64,000 nt of DNA. Source: Vibrio sinaloensis DSM 21326 (GTDB taxonomy: Bacteria > Pseudomonadota > Gammaproteobacteria > Enterobacterales > Vibrionaceae). Position 1 is the first letter of the stretch. Each line of letters begins with the position of its first letter. Under the pieces are notes generated by a model, which searched no databases, had not been told where the DNA came from, and saw only the letters and a program-made list of their open reading frames with translations. This document shows positions 25,381-35,146 of this stretch, piece after piece. The DNA lies in NCBI RefSeq assembly GCF_000189275.1, contig NZ_AEVT01000106.1, positions 19,846 through 83,845 on the forward strand, written 5' to 3'. The position numbers and the translations under genes are program-made.

Positions 25381-25549
25381 ATTTTGCGACAATTTCCTGC
25401 TAGATGCCCATCATTTCAGCAATTTTCCCTTCCAAATAGCCAATGGTCGGATTTCTATATCCTATACTTGGGTCTAGTATCAGCCACCACTGAGCTTTTG
25501 CTCAAATTTATCGCCCACTAGAGGCGAACATAAAAAGGAAAAAGCAAAA

Positions 25550-26857
25550 ATGAACAAGACGCGTCTGTTTAAAAAATCACTTTTAGCAGTGACAATTACC
25601 ACAGCAACTCTCGCTTCGCAGCAAGCTCTAGCTGCTGGCTTTCAATTAAACGCCCAATCAGCAACTGGTATCGGCCGTGCATTCGCCGGTGACGCAGTAA
25701 TTGCAGACAACGCTTCAGTAATGGCGCGTAACCCTGCTGCAATGGCTCTGTTTGACAAGACTGAACTGTCTCTTGGTTTCGAGAGCATTACTTCTATCAT
25801 CGAAGTAAAAGATGCTTCTTACACTAGCGGCATGTACGTTCCAGCGAACGGTTCAGTCGTAGGTGCAACATCCCAGAACGCTGATGCAGACGGTATCGGC
25901 GACACGTCAATCGCACCAAACATTCACCTAATCGTACCGGTTAACGATAAGTTCGCTTGGGGTATTAACGCTTACTCTAACTTTGGTACTAAAACTGAAT
26001 TTGAAGACGACTATGTTGCTGCGCAATTTGGTGGTTTAACAGACGTTAAAAGCTTTAACTTTGGCCTAGCCGCTTCATACCGTTATGACGAGCATTGGAG
26101 CATTGGTGCTGGTCTGGACTTGATTTATGGTCAAGGAACATTTAAGCGCGCCGTTCCTGGTACAAACAGCTCAGCTTACCTATTGAACGTAGATAAAGCG
26201 GATGGTTTTGCGTTTGGCTTTAACCTAGGTACGGTTTACGAGCTAGATGAAAACAACCGCTTCGGACTGTCTTACCGCTACAGCCCTACGTTTACTGCGG
26301 AAGACGATGCAGATCAAAAAGTAACTCTACCTCTACCTGATATGGCTGAGTTCTCTGGTTACCACAGAATTAAAGAAACGCCTTTCGCTGTTCACTACAG
26401 CGTGCAATGGATTGGTTGGGGTGCATTCGAAACAATTGATTTCGAAAACCTAGATCCGTCTGAGTCTGCTCTTGCTTCTGCAAGCACGACTTACAACAAA
26501 GATTACCAGTGGAAAGATGGCTGGCACTTTGCCCTAGGTGGTACTTACTACCTAAACAACGATTGGGAACTTCGTGCAGGCTACATGTACGATACCAGTG
26601 CACAGGATGATCTAACTTCTATCTCTGTACCTGACTCTGATCGTCAGTGGCTATCAACAGGTTTAACCTTCCATATCGATAGCAGCTCTAGCATTGACTT
26701 CGGTATCACTTACTTGATGGGTAAAGAGACAGAAGTTAAAGAAACACTGATTCTGCCAAACTCGAGCCTACCAACAGGTTACGCGTATACAGAAGTGACG
26801 GGTACAACGCAAGCTGACGCAATCCTAGTCGGCCTTCAGTACAGCCGCAGCTTCTAA
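25550..26857 (+). CDS. FadL-family outer-membrane porin, copy 1
   Basis: This 435-residue protein has a signal peptide ending QQALA, then the FadL N-terminal hatch signature AAGFQLNAQSATGIGRAFAG and NASVMARNPAAMALF. The remainder is a 14-strand-type beta-barrel ending in LVGLQYSRSF. FadL proteins move long-chain fatty acids or other hydrophobic molecules across the outer membrane. AAGGAAAAAG precedes the ATG. A paralogue follows at 27183 and a terminator separates the two, so they are transcribed separately. Confidence 0.92.
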   Translation: MNKTRLFKKSLLAVTITTATLASQQALAAGFQLNAQSATGIGRAFAGDAVIADNASVMARNPAAMALFDKTELSLGFESITSIIEVKDASYTSGMYVPANGSVVGATSQNADADGIGDTSIAPNIHLIVPVNDKFAWGINAYSNFGTKTEFEDDYVAAQFGGLTDVKSFNFGLAASYRYDEHWSIGAGLDLIYGQGTFKRAVPGTNSSAYLLNVDKADGFAFGFNLGTVYELDENNRFGLSYRYSPTFTAEDDADQKVTLPLPDMAEFSGYHRIKETPFAVHYSVQWIGWGAFETIDFENLDPSESALASASTTYNKDYQWKDGWHFALGGTYYLNNDWELRAGYMYDTSAQDDLTSISVPDSDRQWLSTGLTFHIDSSSSIDFGITYLMGKETEVKETLILPNSSLPTGYAYTEVTGTTQADAILVGLQYSRSF

Positions 26858-27182
26858 TCGCAGCATATCTGATTAAACTAAGGCCAGTGTTCACTGGCCT
26901 TTTTGCTATCTACGCTATTCTAATTGACTGATATTTCATACTCTTCCTAGGTATGCTCTCTCATTTAAGCTTACACGTGTAATCAAATACCACCGATCTA
27001 CCCTACAAGTGTTCGCTGAAACCTCGGCACAAGTCGTTAACATTTAGAATATTTGACCTATATATTCATTTATACAAGATTTAACTTCAAAACTTACTAG
27101 TACAGTGTTTTTAATTTTTAAAGTAATAGCTCTAACTTTATCATCGCCCGACTGAATACATTTAATCTCAGCGAACATTACA
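26858..27182. other. intergenic region between the two fadL genes
   Basis: Apart from the terminator at 26881-26900 this AT-rich stretch holds no frame I can support. It must contain the promoter of the second fadL gene. I do not see a convincing Shine-Dalgarno before its ATG (the bases are AGCGAACATTACA). Confidence 0.5.
26881..26900 (+). terminator. intrinsic terminator of first fadL gene
   Basis: AGGCCAGT (26881-26888), loop GTTC, ACTGGCCT (26893-26900), then TTTTTGC. Confidence 0.9.
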
Positions 27183-28487
27183 ATGAAAACAAACAAGACT
27201 CTCCTTTCACTAGCAGTGGCATGTAGCCTAGTGAGTACATCTGCAGCCGTGAATGCTGCAGGTTTCCAGTTGGCAGAATACTCAGCAACGGGCCTTGGTC
27301 GAGCATACGCTGGTGAAGCCGCTATTGCCGATAACGCAAGTACACAATGGCGCAACCCTGCCATGCTGATGCACTTGCAAGGCACACAAGTGTCTGTTGG
27401 TGCGATCTATGTAAATCCTAATGTAGATGTAGACGGTGAAGTGGACGGCTCAAAATCCATCAATCCAAACCTACCATCATCAGATGCTTCTTCTTCTGAC
27501 TTTGCTCACGATGCAATTATTCCTAACTTTTACATTTCCCATCGTTATTCAGAGGAAGTTGCCGTTGGTTTCGCTCTCGGCACTAACTACGGCATGGAAA
27601 CGGATCTAGGTAACGATTTCGCCGCCTCTCACTTTGGCAACGAAGCAAGCATCATCACCAAAGAAGCAAACCTGAACTTGGCTTACCAAGTTAATGATGC
27701 GGTTAGCATTGGTGGTGGCGTTCGCTATGTAATGGGTGAAGGCAGCTTTGGTGCCACAGCACCTGAGACAAACGCGTTTGGATTGCCTAAAGGAACTCAT
27801 CTTAAGTACATGGAAGGCGATGACACCGCTTGGGGTTGGCAAATTGGTACCGCTTGGCAGATCAATGAGGCTCATCGCTTAGGCTTTAGCTATAAGTCTG
27901 CGGTTGATCTTAAGCTTGAAGGTGATGCTAAAATTTTCAGCTCAACGACGTTCCAAGTAGAAGAGAGTAAAGGGTCAATGGACCTTACGCTTCCTCAAAC
28001 AGCTGAATTGGCTAGTTTCCACCAGTTAACCGATAAACTGGCTATGCATGCAAGCATCAACTGGACCGACTGGAGCAGCTTTAAAGAGCTGTACGCTGAT
28101 TTAGATACGTTAGAGTCACAGATGGTTAAAGTTGAAAACTGGAAAGACAACTACCGCTTCGCTGTCGGCGCAACTTACCAAGTTGACCCTAAACTAGCGG
28201 TACGTACTGGTATTGCTTATGACACATCAGCCGTGAGTGATAGAAACCGTACAATTACCATTCCGGAAACCGATCGTACTTGGCTAAGCCTTGGTGCCAG
28301 CTACGAGTTTACAAAGCAGTTCTCTGTTGATGGTGGCTTCACTTACATCTTCGCTAAAGATGCGCCAATTACCGAATCACGTGGCTACGAGTCTGATGAC
28401 AAAGCACAAGCGGTAGGTGGCGAGTTCGTTGGGGAAACAACGGGCAATGTTTGGCTGATCGGTGTTCAAGCTAACTACACCTTCTAA
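27183..28487 (+). CDS. FadL-family outer-membrane porin, copy 2
   Basis: This 434-residue protein has a signal peptide ending SAAVNA, the hatch signature AGFQLAEYSATGLGRAYAG, and NASTQWRNPAML, with a beta-barrel ending in GVQANYTF. It is clearly paralogous to the preceding gene but diverged through most loops, so the pair is not a recent duplication. Its inferred substrate class is long-chain or polyunsaturated fatty acids. It ends at a bidirectional terminator facing mlaA. Confidence 0.92.
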   Translation: MKTNKTLLSLAVACSLVSTSAAVNAAGFQLAEYSATGLGRAYAGEAAIADNASTQWRNPAMLMHLQGTQVSVGAIYVNPNVDVDGEVDGSKSINPNLPSSDASSSDFAHDAIIPNFYISHRYSEEVAVGFALGTNYGMETDLGNDFAASHFGNEASIITKEANLNLAYQVNDAVSIGGGVRYVMGEGSFGATAPETNAFGLPKGTHLKYMEGDDTAWGWQIGTAWQINEAHRLGFSYKSAVDLKLEGDAKIFSSTTFQVEESKGSMDLTLPQTAELASFHQLTDKLAMHASINWTDWSSFKELYADLDTLESQMVKVENWKDNYRFAVGATYQVDPKLAVRTGIAYDTSAVSDRNRTITIPETDRTWLSLGASYEFTKQFSVDGGFTYIFAKDAPITESRGYESDDKAQAVGGEFVGETTGNVWLIGVQANYTF

Positions 28488-28503
28488 TATCCTTCTCAAA
28501 CTA

Positions 28504-28532
28504 AAAAGGCTTGGTCATTAACCAAGCCTTTT
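28504..28532. terminator. bidirectional terminator
   Basis: AAAAGGCTTGGT (28504-28515), loop CATTA, ACCAAGCCTTTT (28521-28532). It lies between convergent fadL copy 2 and mlaA. Confidence 0.92.
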
Positions 28533-28552
28533 CTCTATCTCTCGCGATTCAC

Positions 28553-29314
28553 TTAAAACTCATCCAGATACTCATCAAGATACGCTTCTTCGTCTTCATC
28601 ATAGTCATCTGCTTCTATTTCCGCTTTAAAATCCTGACGTTGTAGATACGCATCTCGCGTTAATGCATAAGGATCAGGCGAGTTGTTCAGCATCGCTTCC
28701 TGCGGAACAAGTGCTGCACGGCTTTCTAAGCCTTCTAATGCCCACTTACCAAGCCCTGCCCAAAAGTTAAGATAAGTCAGCGGAACATACATACCGTCGA
28801 CAACATCGGTTGCTTCACGAGCCGTCCAAGGTCCATACCCAGGCACCATGACATATGGGCCATTACCGACACCATAATGTCCTGCGGCATCACTGAATGC
28901 CTTTTCATCATGATCAGGAATACCGGCAGCGGATGCCACATCGATCAAGCCCAGCAAACCAAAGGTCGAGTTTATCCAAAATCGGTTGAAGTGATCAACG
29001 GCCTTCTCTCCATTACCCATAACGATGTTATTGATCATGCTAGAGGGCTCATCTAAGTTTCCGAGGAAATTGGCAACACCTTGACGTACTGGTACTGGAA
29101 TATAATCCACATAAGCCAGTGATACCGGGCGAACTAAATACGGGTCAAGGTAATCATAGTTTATTGACCACATAGTACGGTTAAAGCCTTCGAATGGGTC
29201 GTTAACTTCAGATTCAACGGGCGTTTCCTCAGCCATCTCTGGAGAGCCAGCACAGCCAGCAAGCAGCAACACTGCGCTTAAGGTTAGCCATAGCTGAGAC
29301 GTTACATTCTTCAT
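28553..29314 (-). CDS. mlaA: phospholipid-transport lipoprotein MlaA (VacJ)
   Basis: The start at 29314 (MKNVTSQLWLTLSA) gives a proper lipoprotein signal with lipobox LLAGC (Cys21) and has GGAAA upstream; the frame could start 15 bp earlier, but that ATG abuts the T-tract of a terminator. The 253-residue product has the family motifs NDPFEGFNRTMW and YVMVPGYGPWTAREA. MlaA sits in the outer membrane with a porin and removes mislocalised phospholipids from the outer leaflet. The very acidic C-terminal tail (DYDEDEEAYLDEYLDEF) is notable. It follows the ccm operon on the same strand. Confidence 0.93.
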   Translation of the reverse strand: MKNVTSQLWLTLSAVLLLAGCAGSPEMAEETPVESEVNDPFEGFNRTMWSINYDYLDPYLVRPVSLAYVDYIPVPVRQGVANFLGNLDEPSSMINNIVMGNGEKAVDHFNRFWINSTFGLLGLIDVASAAGIPDHDEKAFSDAAGHYGVGNGPYVMVPGYGPWTAREATDVVDGMYVPLTYLNFWAGLGKWALEGLESRAALVPQEAMLNNSPDPYALTRDAYLQRQDFKAEIEADDYDEDEEAYLDEYLDEF

Positions 29315-29334
29315 TATTATAATTTCCATAAAAA

Positions 29335-29354
29335 AGGCCGGTAGTTACCGGCCT
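29335..29354 (-). terminator. intrinsic terminator of the ccm operon
   Basis: AGGCCGGTA (29335-29343), 2-base centre, TACCGGCCT (29346-29354), followed on the minus strand by TTTTT. It ends 20 bp before the mlaA start. Confidence 0.85.
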
Positions 29355-29379
29355 CTAATTCAATGATAAATCGCAGTTA

Positions 29380-30597
29380 TTAATACTGATTATCAATCAT
29401 AACTTCAACGGGTTCGCCTATTTTAACGGCTTCACTCTCTCCAAACCAGTCCCCATCTTTGGTCGCGACATTTCCGTCACTATCAATCCGGGCACGAACC
29501 ATCAAACTGTCCAGTGAAGAGAGTTTACGCTCAGCAATCATACTGTTGCCATCATCAAGCACAACGGTTCTTGGTAACGTACCGATCGGATAGCGAGCTG
29601 CTGCAACTGGCATAGGTGCTCCGTCTGCGGTATGAACTGATACGATCAGCACGGCATTGGGATCAACCACCACTTGATCAGCGAGATCAATCGTTACAGA
29701 AACAGATTTACCCGTACCTACTTGCTGGCCAAGTTGCTTCTGCGCGTTTTCGATACTGCGACCCAGCATCTCATAACGACTATCTTCTGGGCCAATCATC
29801 TGCTGCATAATGCCCCAGTAGCGAATTGCCGCCGCAAAGTCCTGACGCTCAAATGCATCAAATGCCAGTAATGAGAAAACCCGGAGATCGACATAATCCT
29901 GTTGTACCAAGTTGCCTAAGATACGACGGGCATTCTCCTGATCAACATCATCTTGAGAAAGCATCAGAGCCTGAGCGTAACCTAGCATCACGTCGGTATT
30001 TTCAGGCTCTAGCTTGTAAGCTTTCTTCATCGAACCAATTGCCGTATCTACATCGCGATTAGCCAAAGCAATACGGCCAAGTAGCAACCAACCCGTTGAG
30101 TCTTCTGGTTGATAATGCAAGCGTGTGCGTAGTGCCAACGTTAGATCGCGCATTTCATCATCTGACAACTCAGCACCTTGAGGAGACATTAGCTTTTTCG
30201 ACAATGCAGGTAAGTTTGCGGTTACCTCTTGCCAGTTTTGAACATCTTGCTGAGCGCCAAACTTAAAGTACATAGCGTAAGATAAGCCCACAACGAGCAG
30301 CATTGACGGAATCAAAACAGCCATTGGAGAAATAACGCTCTCTGGTGCTTTTTGTTGCTCACTTGGAATGTCATCTAACAACGACTGTTTCAAATCATCG
30401 ATTAAGTCTTGCTGATTCTCAACTAAGCCCTCTTCTGTTTCTTCTTCCAGTTCAGAAAGACGGTCTTTATAGAACGCTTTGTTCAGTTCGTCACGCAGTG
30501 CCTCGTCGTTGTTGGCTTTTTGCTTTAAAACTGGTAGCGCAACTAAAATACAGCTAAAAACAACAAGAATGACTGAAGCTATCCAAAATAGTGTCAT
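29380..30597 (-). CDS. ccmI: cytochrome c maturation protein CcmI
   Basis: This 405-residue protein has a first membrane helix at residues 2-22, a cytoplasmic leucine-zipper-like loop (about 30-85), a second helix near 92-112 and a periplasmic TPR region (about 150-260) that binds apocytochrome c. The C-terminal domain resembles the CcmH C-terminal module of E. coli (VTIDLADQVVVDPNAVLIV, PRTVVLDD). It overlaps ccmH by one base and is the last gene of the operon. Confidence 0.92.
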   Translation of the reverse strand: MTLFWIASVILVVFSCILVALPVLKQKANNDEALRDELNKAFYKDRLSELEEETEEGLVENQQDLIDDLKQSLLDDIPSEQQKAPESVISPMAVLIPSMLLVVGLSYAMYFKFGAQQDVQNWQEVTANLPALSKKLMSPQGAELSDDEMRDLTLALRTRLHYQPEDSTGWLLLGRIALANRDVDTAIGSMKKAYKLEPENTDVMLGYAQALMLSQDDVDQENARRILGNLVQQDYVDLRVFSLLAFDAFERQDFAAAIRYWGIMQQMIGPEDSRYEMLGRSIENAQKQLGQQVGTGKSVSVTIDLADQVVVDPNAVLIVSVHTADGAPMPVAAARYPIGTLPRTVVLDDGNSMIAERKLSSLDSLMVRARIDSDGNVATKDGDWFGESEAVKIGEPVEVMIDNQY

Positions 30598-31088
30598 TAC
30601 TGCTTATCTCCATCATTCTTTTGATCTTTGCTTTCATCAAGTAAAGCGTTCAGGCGTTCTTCTTTGCTCTGATCCCACGACTCTTCATTTTGCGCCGTTG
30701 CCTTCTTAGCTCTACTCCTTAGGAAAATAAAACCAAAACCAATTAGGACAACAGAAATAGGGCCTAACCATAGGATGGCTGTCGCAGCCGTAAATGGAGG
30801 ATTGTAGGTCACAAAGTTGCCGTATCGAGCGATCATATAGTCGATGATCTCTTGCTTAGACTTACCCGCTTTGGTCATCTCATACACTTTTTCGCGTAAA
30901 TCGACAGCAAGTTCTGCGTTCGAGTCTGCAATGGTGTTATTTTGACATTTAGGGCAACGCAAAGTGTTACCTAATTCCTTAAATTGCTGCTCTTGCTCAA
31001 GGGTGTCAAACTCATGTACTTCGATGGCTGCCTGAACAGCAAACGAAAAAGTTACGGCTGCAAATAAGGTCAAAATCCACTTTTTCAT
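30597..31088 (-). CDS. ccmH: cytochrome c maturation protein CcmH (CcmL/NrfF type)
   Basis: This 163-residue protein has a signal peptide (1-20), the redox motif LRCPKCQN (Cys45, Cys48), a three-helix domain and a membrane anchor near 108-128. It keeps the CXXCH thiols of apocytochrome c reduced for haem attachment. It corresponds to the N-terminal half of E. coli CcmH; the other half is CcmI here. It overlaps ccmG by 4 bp. Confidence 0.94.
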   Translation of the reverse strand: MKKWILTLFAAVTFSFAVQAAIEVHEFDTLEQEQQFKELGNTLRCPKCQNNTIADSNAELAVDLREKVYEMTKAGKSKQEIIDYMIARYGNFVTYNPPFTAATAILWLGPISVVLIGFGFIFLRSRAKKATAQNEESWDQSKEERLNALLDESKDQKNDGDKQ

Positions 31089-31639
31089 TGTTTGGCCTCC
31101 GCCAGCAATGCGTCGTACATTGGCTTAAGTTTTTCGTTCCAATTACGATCATTGACATCCCCAACATGACGGTAACGAATCACGCCTTGCGCATCAATTA
31201 AGAAGGTTTCGGGTGCACCATATACGCCTAAGTCTAAGCCAAGCATACCGTTGCCATCGAACAAACTAATTAGATATGGGTTGCCAAGATCGTTCAACCA
31301 ACCAATCGCTTTGGTACGATCATCTTTATAGTTCATGCCAATAATTTTGACGCCTTCACTTGCCAATTGGTTTAGGTACTGGTGCTCAGCGTAACAAGTC
31401 GGACACCAAGTCGCCCATACGTTCAGCAGCAAAGGTTCCCCTTTGAAAATCGCTTGATCGTAAAGTTTGCCAGGTTCCGCGAGATCTTCTAAACGAAACT
31501 CTGGAACGGATTTACCGACCAATACCGACTCAAGTTTGGTTGGGTCGTCTCCTTGCGAATTTTTAACCAGTTGGGTGGCAAACACTGCCACCAAACCCAA
31601 GAATGCAACCAGCGGGATAAATAGAAGTTTCTTATTCAT
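31085..31639 (-). CDS. ccmG: thiol:disulfide interchange protein CcmG/DsbE
   Basis: This 184-residue membrane-anchored thioredoxin-fold protein has an anchor at residues 4-22, the active site WATWCPTC (Cys79, Cys82) and a cis-Pro loop (GAPETFLI). It passes electrons from DsbD to CcmH or apocytochrome in the periplasm. It overlaps ccmF by one base and ccmH by four. Confidence 0.95.
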   Translation of the reverse strand: MNKKLLFIPLVAFLGLVAVFATQLVKNSQGDDPTKLESVLVGKSVPEFRLEDLAEPGKLYDQAIFKGEPLLLNVWATWCPTCYAEHQYLNQLASEGVKIIGMNYKDDRTKAIGWLNDLGNPYLISLFDGNGMLGLDLGVYGAPETFLIDAQGVIRYRHVGDVNDRNWNEKLKPMYDALLAEAKQ

Positions 31640-33597
31640 TATGCCTCCTGCTTCTTCGCACTTTTTCTGAAACGGTAACGCTTATCGCTGATCGCAATAG
31701 CACCACCAAGTGCCATTAGCAGTGAACCAGCCCAAATCCAGCGAACAAATGGTTTGTAATAAATACGTACAGCCCACGACTTATTATCGTCCAGACGTTC
31801 ACCCATAGCGATGTACAGATCTCGAGTCACACCGCGATCAATCGCAGCTTCCGTCATCATAGAACGTGCAGTGCGGTAGAAACGTTTCTCTGCGTGCAGG
31901 GTGTTAACGTATTTACCATCCAGTTTGATTTCAAAGTCTGCAATATAGCCATCGTAGTTAGGGCCATCTTTATCGCGCAAACCTTTGAAATAGAAATCAT
32001 AACCTTGGATCTGGTAATGCTCCCCGGGCGCCAAACGCACGTCACGCTCAATACTGTAGTTTTGCACCATCGCAATACCAATGATTGATACCGCTAAGCC
32101 CACATGACCAAGCATCATTGCCCAGTGACTACGCTGTAGCTTTTTCACCCCTTGCATAAAGCTATGGCGGTGCGTTGCACGCTCATGTAACTCAAAGCCA
32201 TGCATAAAGATAATCCACAACGCCATAACCCAGCCTAAGTAAGCCATGAACAGGAAGAAATCAGAGAACAGTACCGTAAAGACACCGGCTAGAGCCAAAG
32301 ACGCTACACCAGAAATCAACATTGGTTTTTTCAGTGATGATAGGTTATCTCGTTTCCAGCGGATCAGAGGACCGATACCAAGAAGGAAAGAAAATGGAAT
32401 CATCAACCAAGCAAACAACATATCAAAGAATGGCGCGCCGATAGACACCGAGCCTAAACCAATTTGCTTGTGAACCAATGGCAGCAAAGTACCGACTAAC
32501 ACCACAACTAATGCAGCAATAAGCAGCACGTTATTAGCCAATAAGGCATTTTCACGCGAAACTAAATCGAAGTTACCACGCACACGTACTGATGCTCCTT
32601 TCAATGCAAATAGCAGTAGTGAGCCACCAATGACAAATACGAGGAAGCCAAGAATAAACATGCCTCGAGATGGATCAGAAGCAAAGGCATGCACTGAAAC
32701 CAAAATACCTGAACGCACCAAGAATGTGCCTAGCAAGCTTAATGAAAACGCTGAGATCGCAAGCAGTACCGTCCAAGCCTTAAATGTGCCACGTTTTTCC
32801 GTCACGGCTAGCGAGTGCATCAAAGCCGTACCCGCCAACCAAGGCATGAACGAAGCATTTTCGACAGGATCCCAGAACCACCAGCCACCCCAGCCAAGTT
32901 CATAGTATGCCCACCATGAACCTAGTGCGATACCAAGCGTTAGGAACAACCAAGCTGCTGTAGTCCAAGGGCGAGACCAGCGCGCCCACGCCGTATCAAG
33001 ACGTCCCGTCATCAAGGAAGCGATAGCAAAAGAGAATGCCACCGAGAAGCCCACATAGCCCATGTACAACATAGGTGGGTGAATAATAAGACCTGGGTCC
33101 TGTAGTAATGGGTTTAAGTCTCGACCATCAACCGGGAAGAAAGGCAAAGTGCGCAAAAACGGGTTAGAGGTCACTATGATAAACAACAGGAATCCTACTG
33201 TGATCATCCCCATTACCGCCAACACTCTAGCAACCGACTCTTGTGGCATGCCACGACTGAACGACGCTACCGCCACTGTCCACGCTGCTTGAATCAATAC
33301 CCAAAGTAGCAAAGAGCCTTCGTGAGCTCCCCAAACAGCCGTCAAACGGTAATACCAAGGAAGCTGGCTATTTGAGTTTGTCGCTACATAGTTCAACGTG
33401 AAATCGTTGGTATAGAAAGCCCACAGCAATACACAAAACGAGACGAGAAGAAGCAGGAACATCCCCCAAGACAATGGTCTGGCGGTATTCATCAGCATTG
33501 TATTATTTCGTGACGCACCAACTAATGGCAGTATGCTCAGCAAGACCGCCATCGCTAAGGAAACGATTAACGCAAAGTGACCAATTTCAGCAATCAT
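31639..33597 (-). CDS. ccmF: haem lyase CcmF
   Basis: This 652-residue polytopic protein carries the periplasmic WWD domain (GGWWFWDPVENASFMPW), conserved His residues in neighbouring loops and a large C-terminal periplasmic domain. CcmF with CcmH catalyses covalent attachment of haem to apocytochrome c, receiving haem from CcmE. It overlaps ccmE by 4 bp, consistent with one polycistronic message. Confidence 0.96.
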   Translation of the reverse strand: MIAEIGHFALIVSLAMAVLLSILPLVGASRNNTMLMNTARPLSWGMFLLLLVSFCVLLWAFYTNDFTLNYVATNSNSQLPWYYRLTAVWGAHEGSLLLWVLIQAAWTVAVASFSRGMPQESVARVLAVMGMITVGFLLFIIVTSNPFLRTLPFFPVDGRDLNPLLQDPGLIIHPPMLYMGYVGFSVAFSFAIASLMTGRLDTAWARWSRPWTTAAWLFLTLGIALGSWWAYYELGWGGWWFWDPVENASFMPWLAGTALMHSLAVTEKRGTFKAWTVLLAISAFSLSLLGTFLVRSGILVSVHAFASDPSRGMFILGFLVFVIGGSLLLFALKGASVRVRGNFDLVSRENALLANNVLLIAALVVVLVGTLLPLVHKQIGLGSVSIGAPFFDMLFAWLMIPFSFLLGIGPLIRWKRDNLSSLKKPMLISGVASLALAGVFTVLFSDFFLFMAYLGWVMALWIIFMHGFELHERATHRHSFMQGVKKLQRSHWAMMLGHVGLAVSIIGIAMVQNYSIERDVRLAPGEHYQIQGYDFYFKGLRDKDGPNYDGYIADFEIKLDGKYVNTLHAEKRFYRTARSMMTEAAIDRGVTRDLYIAMGERLDDNKSWAVRIYYKPFVRWIWAGSLLMALGGAIAISDKRYRFRKSAKKQEA

Positions 33598-34079
33598 TGA
33601 CCGCCACCTTGTTTCTGTTGTTCTGTGTACTGTAGCGGTTCATGCGTTTTCTTCATCGCCTCTGCGATTTCTGGTGGCATGTATTCTTCATCGTGTTTAG
33701 CCAGTACTTCGAACGCTTCAATAGTCGTCGCATTTTTCAGTACACCTTGAGCTACGATACCCTGACCTTCGCGGAATAGGTCTGGAAGAATACCGTTATA
33801 AAGAATCGTCACTTTAGGGCCAACATCATGTAGGTCGAACGAAACTTGCAGCGAACTTGGATCACGTTTTACTGATCCTTCAACGACCATGCCCCCAATA
33901 CGTAAGCGCTGACCAACCTCTGGCTTAGTACCATCCGGTTTACCATTCACCAACTCTGTCGGGGTATAAAAAAGGTCCATATTTTGGTTAAGAGCATAAA
34001 GCATCAAACCAACAGTGGCGCTGATACCAATAAAAATGGCAAGAACAATGCCGAGCCTCTTTTTACGTCTTGGGTTCAT
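33594..34079 (-). CDS. ccmE: haem chaperone CcmE
   Basis: This 161-residue protein has a basic N-terminus, one anchor (10-30) and a periplasmic OB-fold. The haem-binding motif is AKHDEEYMPPE, so the covalent haem ligand is His129 with Tyr133. It accepts haem from CcmC and hands it to CcmF. It overlaps ccmD by 4 bp. Confidence 0.96.
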   Translation of the reverse strand: MNPRRKKRLGIVLAIFIGISATVGLMLYALNQNMDLFYTPTELVNGKPDGTKPEVGQRLRIGGMVVEGSVKRDPSSLQVSFDLHDVGPKVTILYNGILPDLFREGQGIVAQGVLKNATTIEAFEVLAKHDEEYMPPEIAEAMKKTHEPLQYTEQQKQGGGQ

Positions 34080-34282
34080 AATGTGTTCTCCAAATTCTTA
34101 GCTGCGTCAATACGAGCCTGACGATCGACTTTCGATTGAACTTCTTTTAACAGCGCGTCACCTTGGCGTAGGCTGACGATTAATACGATGATCATCGAAA
34201 GAAAAGTAATTCCGAAGGCACTCCAGACATAGCCGGCATACCCACCCATAGCAAAGAAGTCACTCAAAGATTCAAAATGCAT
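34076..34282 (-). CDS. ccmD: haem exporter protein CcmD
   Basis: This 68-residue protein starts MHFESLSDFFAMGGYAGYVW (the conserved FFxMGGYAxYVW box), followed by one membrane helix and a charged cytoplasmic tail. It helps release holo-CcmE from the CcmABC complex. It lies between ccmC and ccmE as usual. Confidence 0.94.
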   Translation of the reverse strand: MHFESLSDFFAMGGYAGYVWSAFGITFLSMIIVLIVSLRQGDALLKEVQSKVDRQARIDAAKNLENTL

Positions 34283-34284
34283 AC

Positions 34285-35037
34285 TTACTTACCTCCTTGA
34301 GACTTATCAGCCGCGAGCTTTAACACCCATGGACGATGGCTTTCATTTTTAATAATCGCATTGCGGAAACGCACCATAGTTACGCTACCGAAGAAGAATG
34401 CAAAACCAAAAATGTTGAGCAGCAATGGCCAAAGCATATTGCTTGAAATAGATGGTTTTTCGAATTTGGTAATGGTCGCGCCTTGGTGCAGGGTATTCCA
34501 CCATTCAACAGAGAAGTGAATGATCGGTAAGTTAACCACACCCACAATGGCTAAGATGCCAGCAGCCTTGGACGCTGTCTTTTGGTCATCAAATGCATGG
34601 TAAAGCGCAATGACACCTAAGTAGAGGAATAGCAGGATTAACTCCGAGGTTAGACGAGCATCCCAAACCCACCATGTGCCCCACATAGGCTTACCCCAAA
34701 TCGCACCAGTAAGAAGCGCAATGAAGGTGTAAACAGCACCAATAGGAGCCATAGCCGAAGCAGCAAGATCAGATAAGCGAATCTGCCACACTAAACCTAT
34801 AAATGCTGCAATAGCCATAGACATATACACACCCATTGACCAAATGGCCGATGGAACGTGGATATAGATGATTCTAAAGCTATCACCTTGTTGATAATCA
34901 GAAGGAGCAAATGCCAATCCCCATACTGTACCTGCCGATAAACACAGCAGAGCTAGTATGGAGAACCAAGGCAACAGCTTACCACTCAGTCGATAAGCTG
35001 ATTCGGGCTTGGCATAGGGATGGAGCCATTTCCACAT
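34285..35037 (-). CDS. ccmC: haem transporter CcmC
   Basis: This 250-residue protein has six membrane segments and the WWD motif GTWWVWDARLTSELILLF with flanking histidines. It presents haem to CcmE at the periplasmic face. About 110 bp separate it from ccmB, the largest gap within the operon, so an internal promoter there is possible. Confidence 0.96.
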   Translation of the reverse strand: MWKWLHPYAKPESAYRLSGKLLPWFSILALLCLSAGTVWGLAFAPSDYQQGDSFRIIYIHVPSAIWSMGVYMSMAIAAFIGLVWQIRLSDLAASAMAPIGAVYTFIALLTGAIWGKPMWGTWWVWDARLTSELILLFLYLGVIALYHAFDDQKTASKAAGILAIVGVVNLPIIHFSVEWWNTLHQGATITKFEKPSISSNMLWPLLLNIFGFAFFFGSVTMVRFRNAIIKNESHRPWVLKLAADKSQGGK

Positions 35038-35146
35038 GTTTAGTTCTCACTCTTACTTCAGTTTTGTCTTCTAACGTAATCGAAATAGACAATTATTAGT
35101 TTTGTAATTTATAGAAAGGGAAAAATTCGTGCTTGATCGAAAACAA

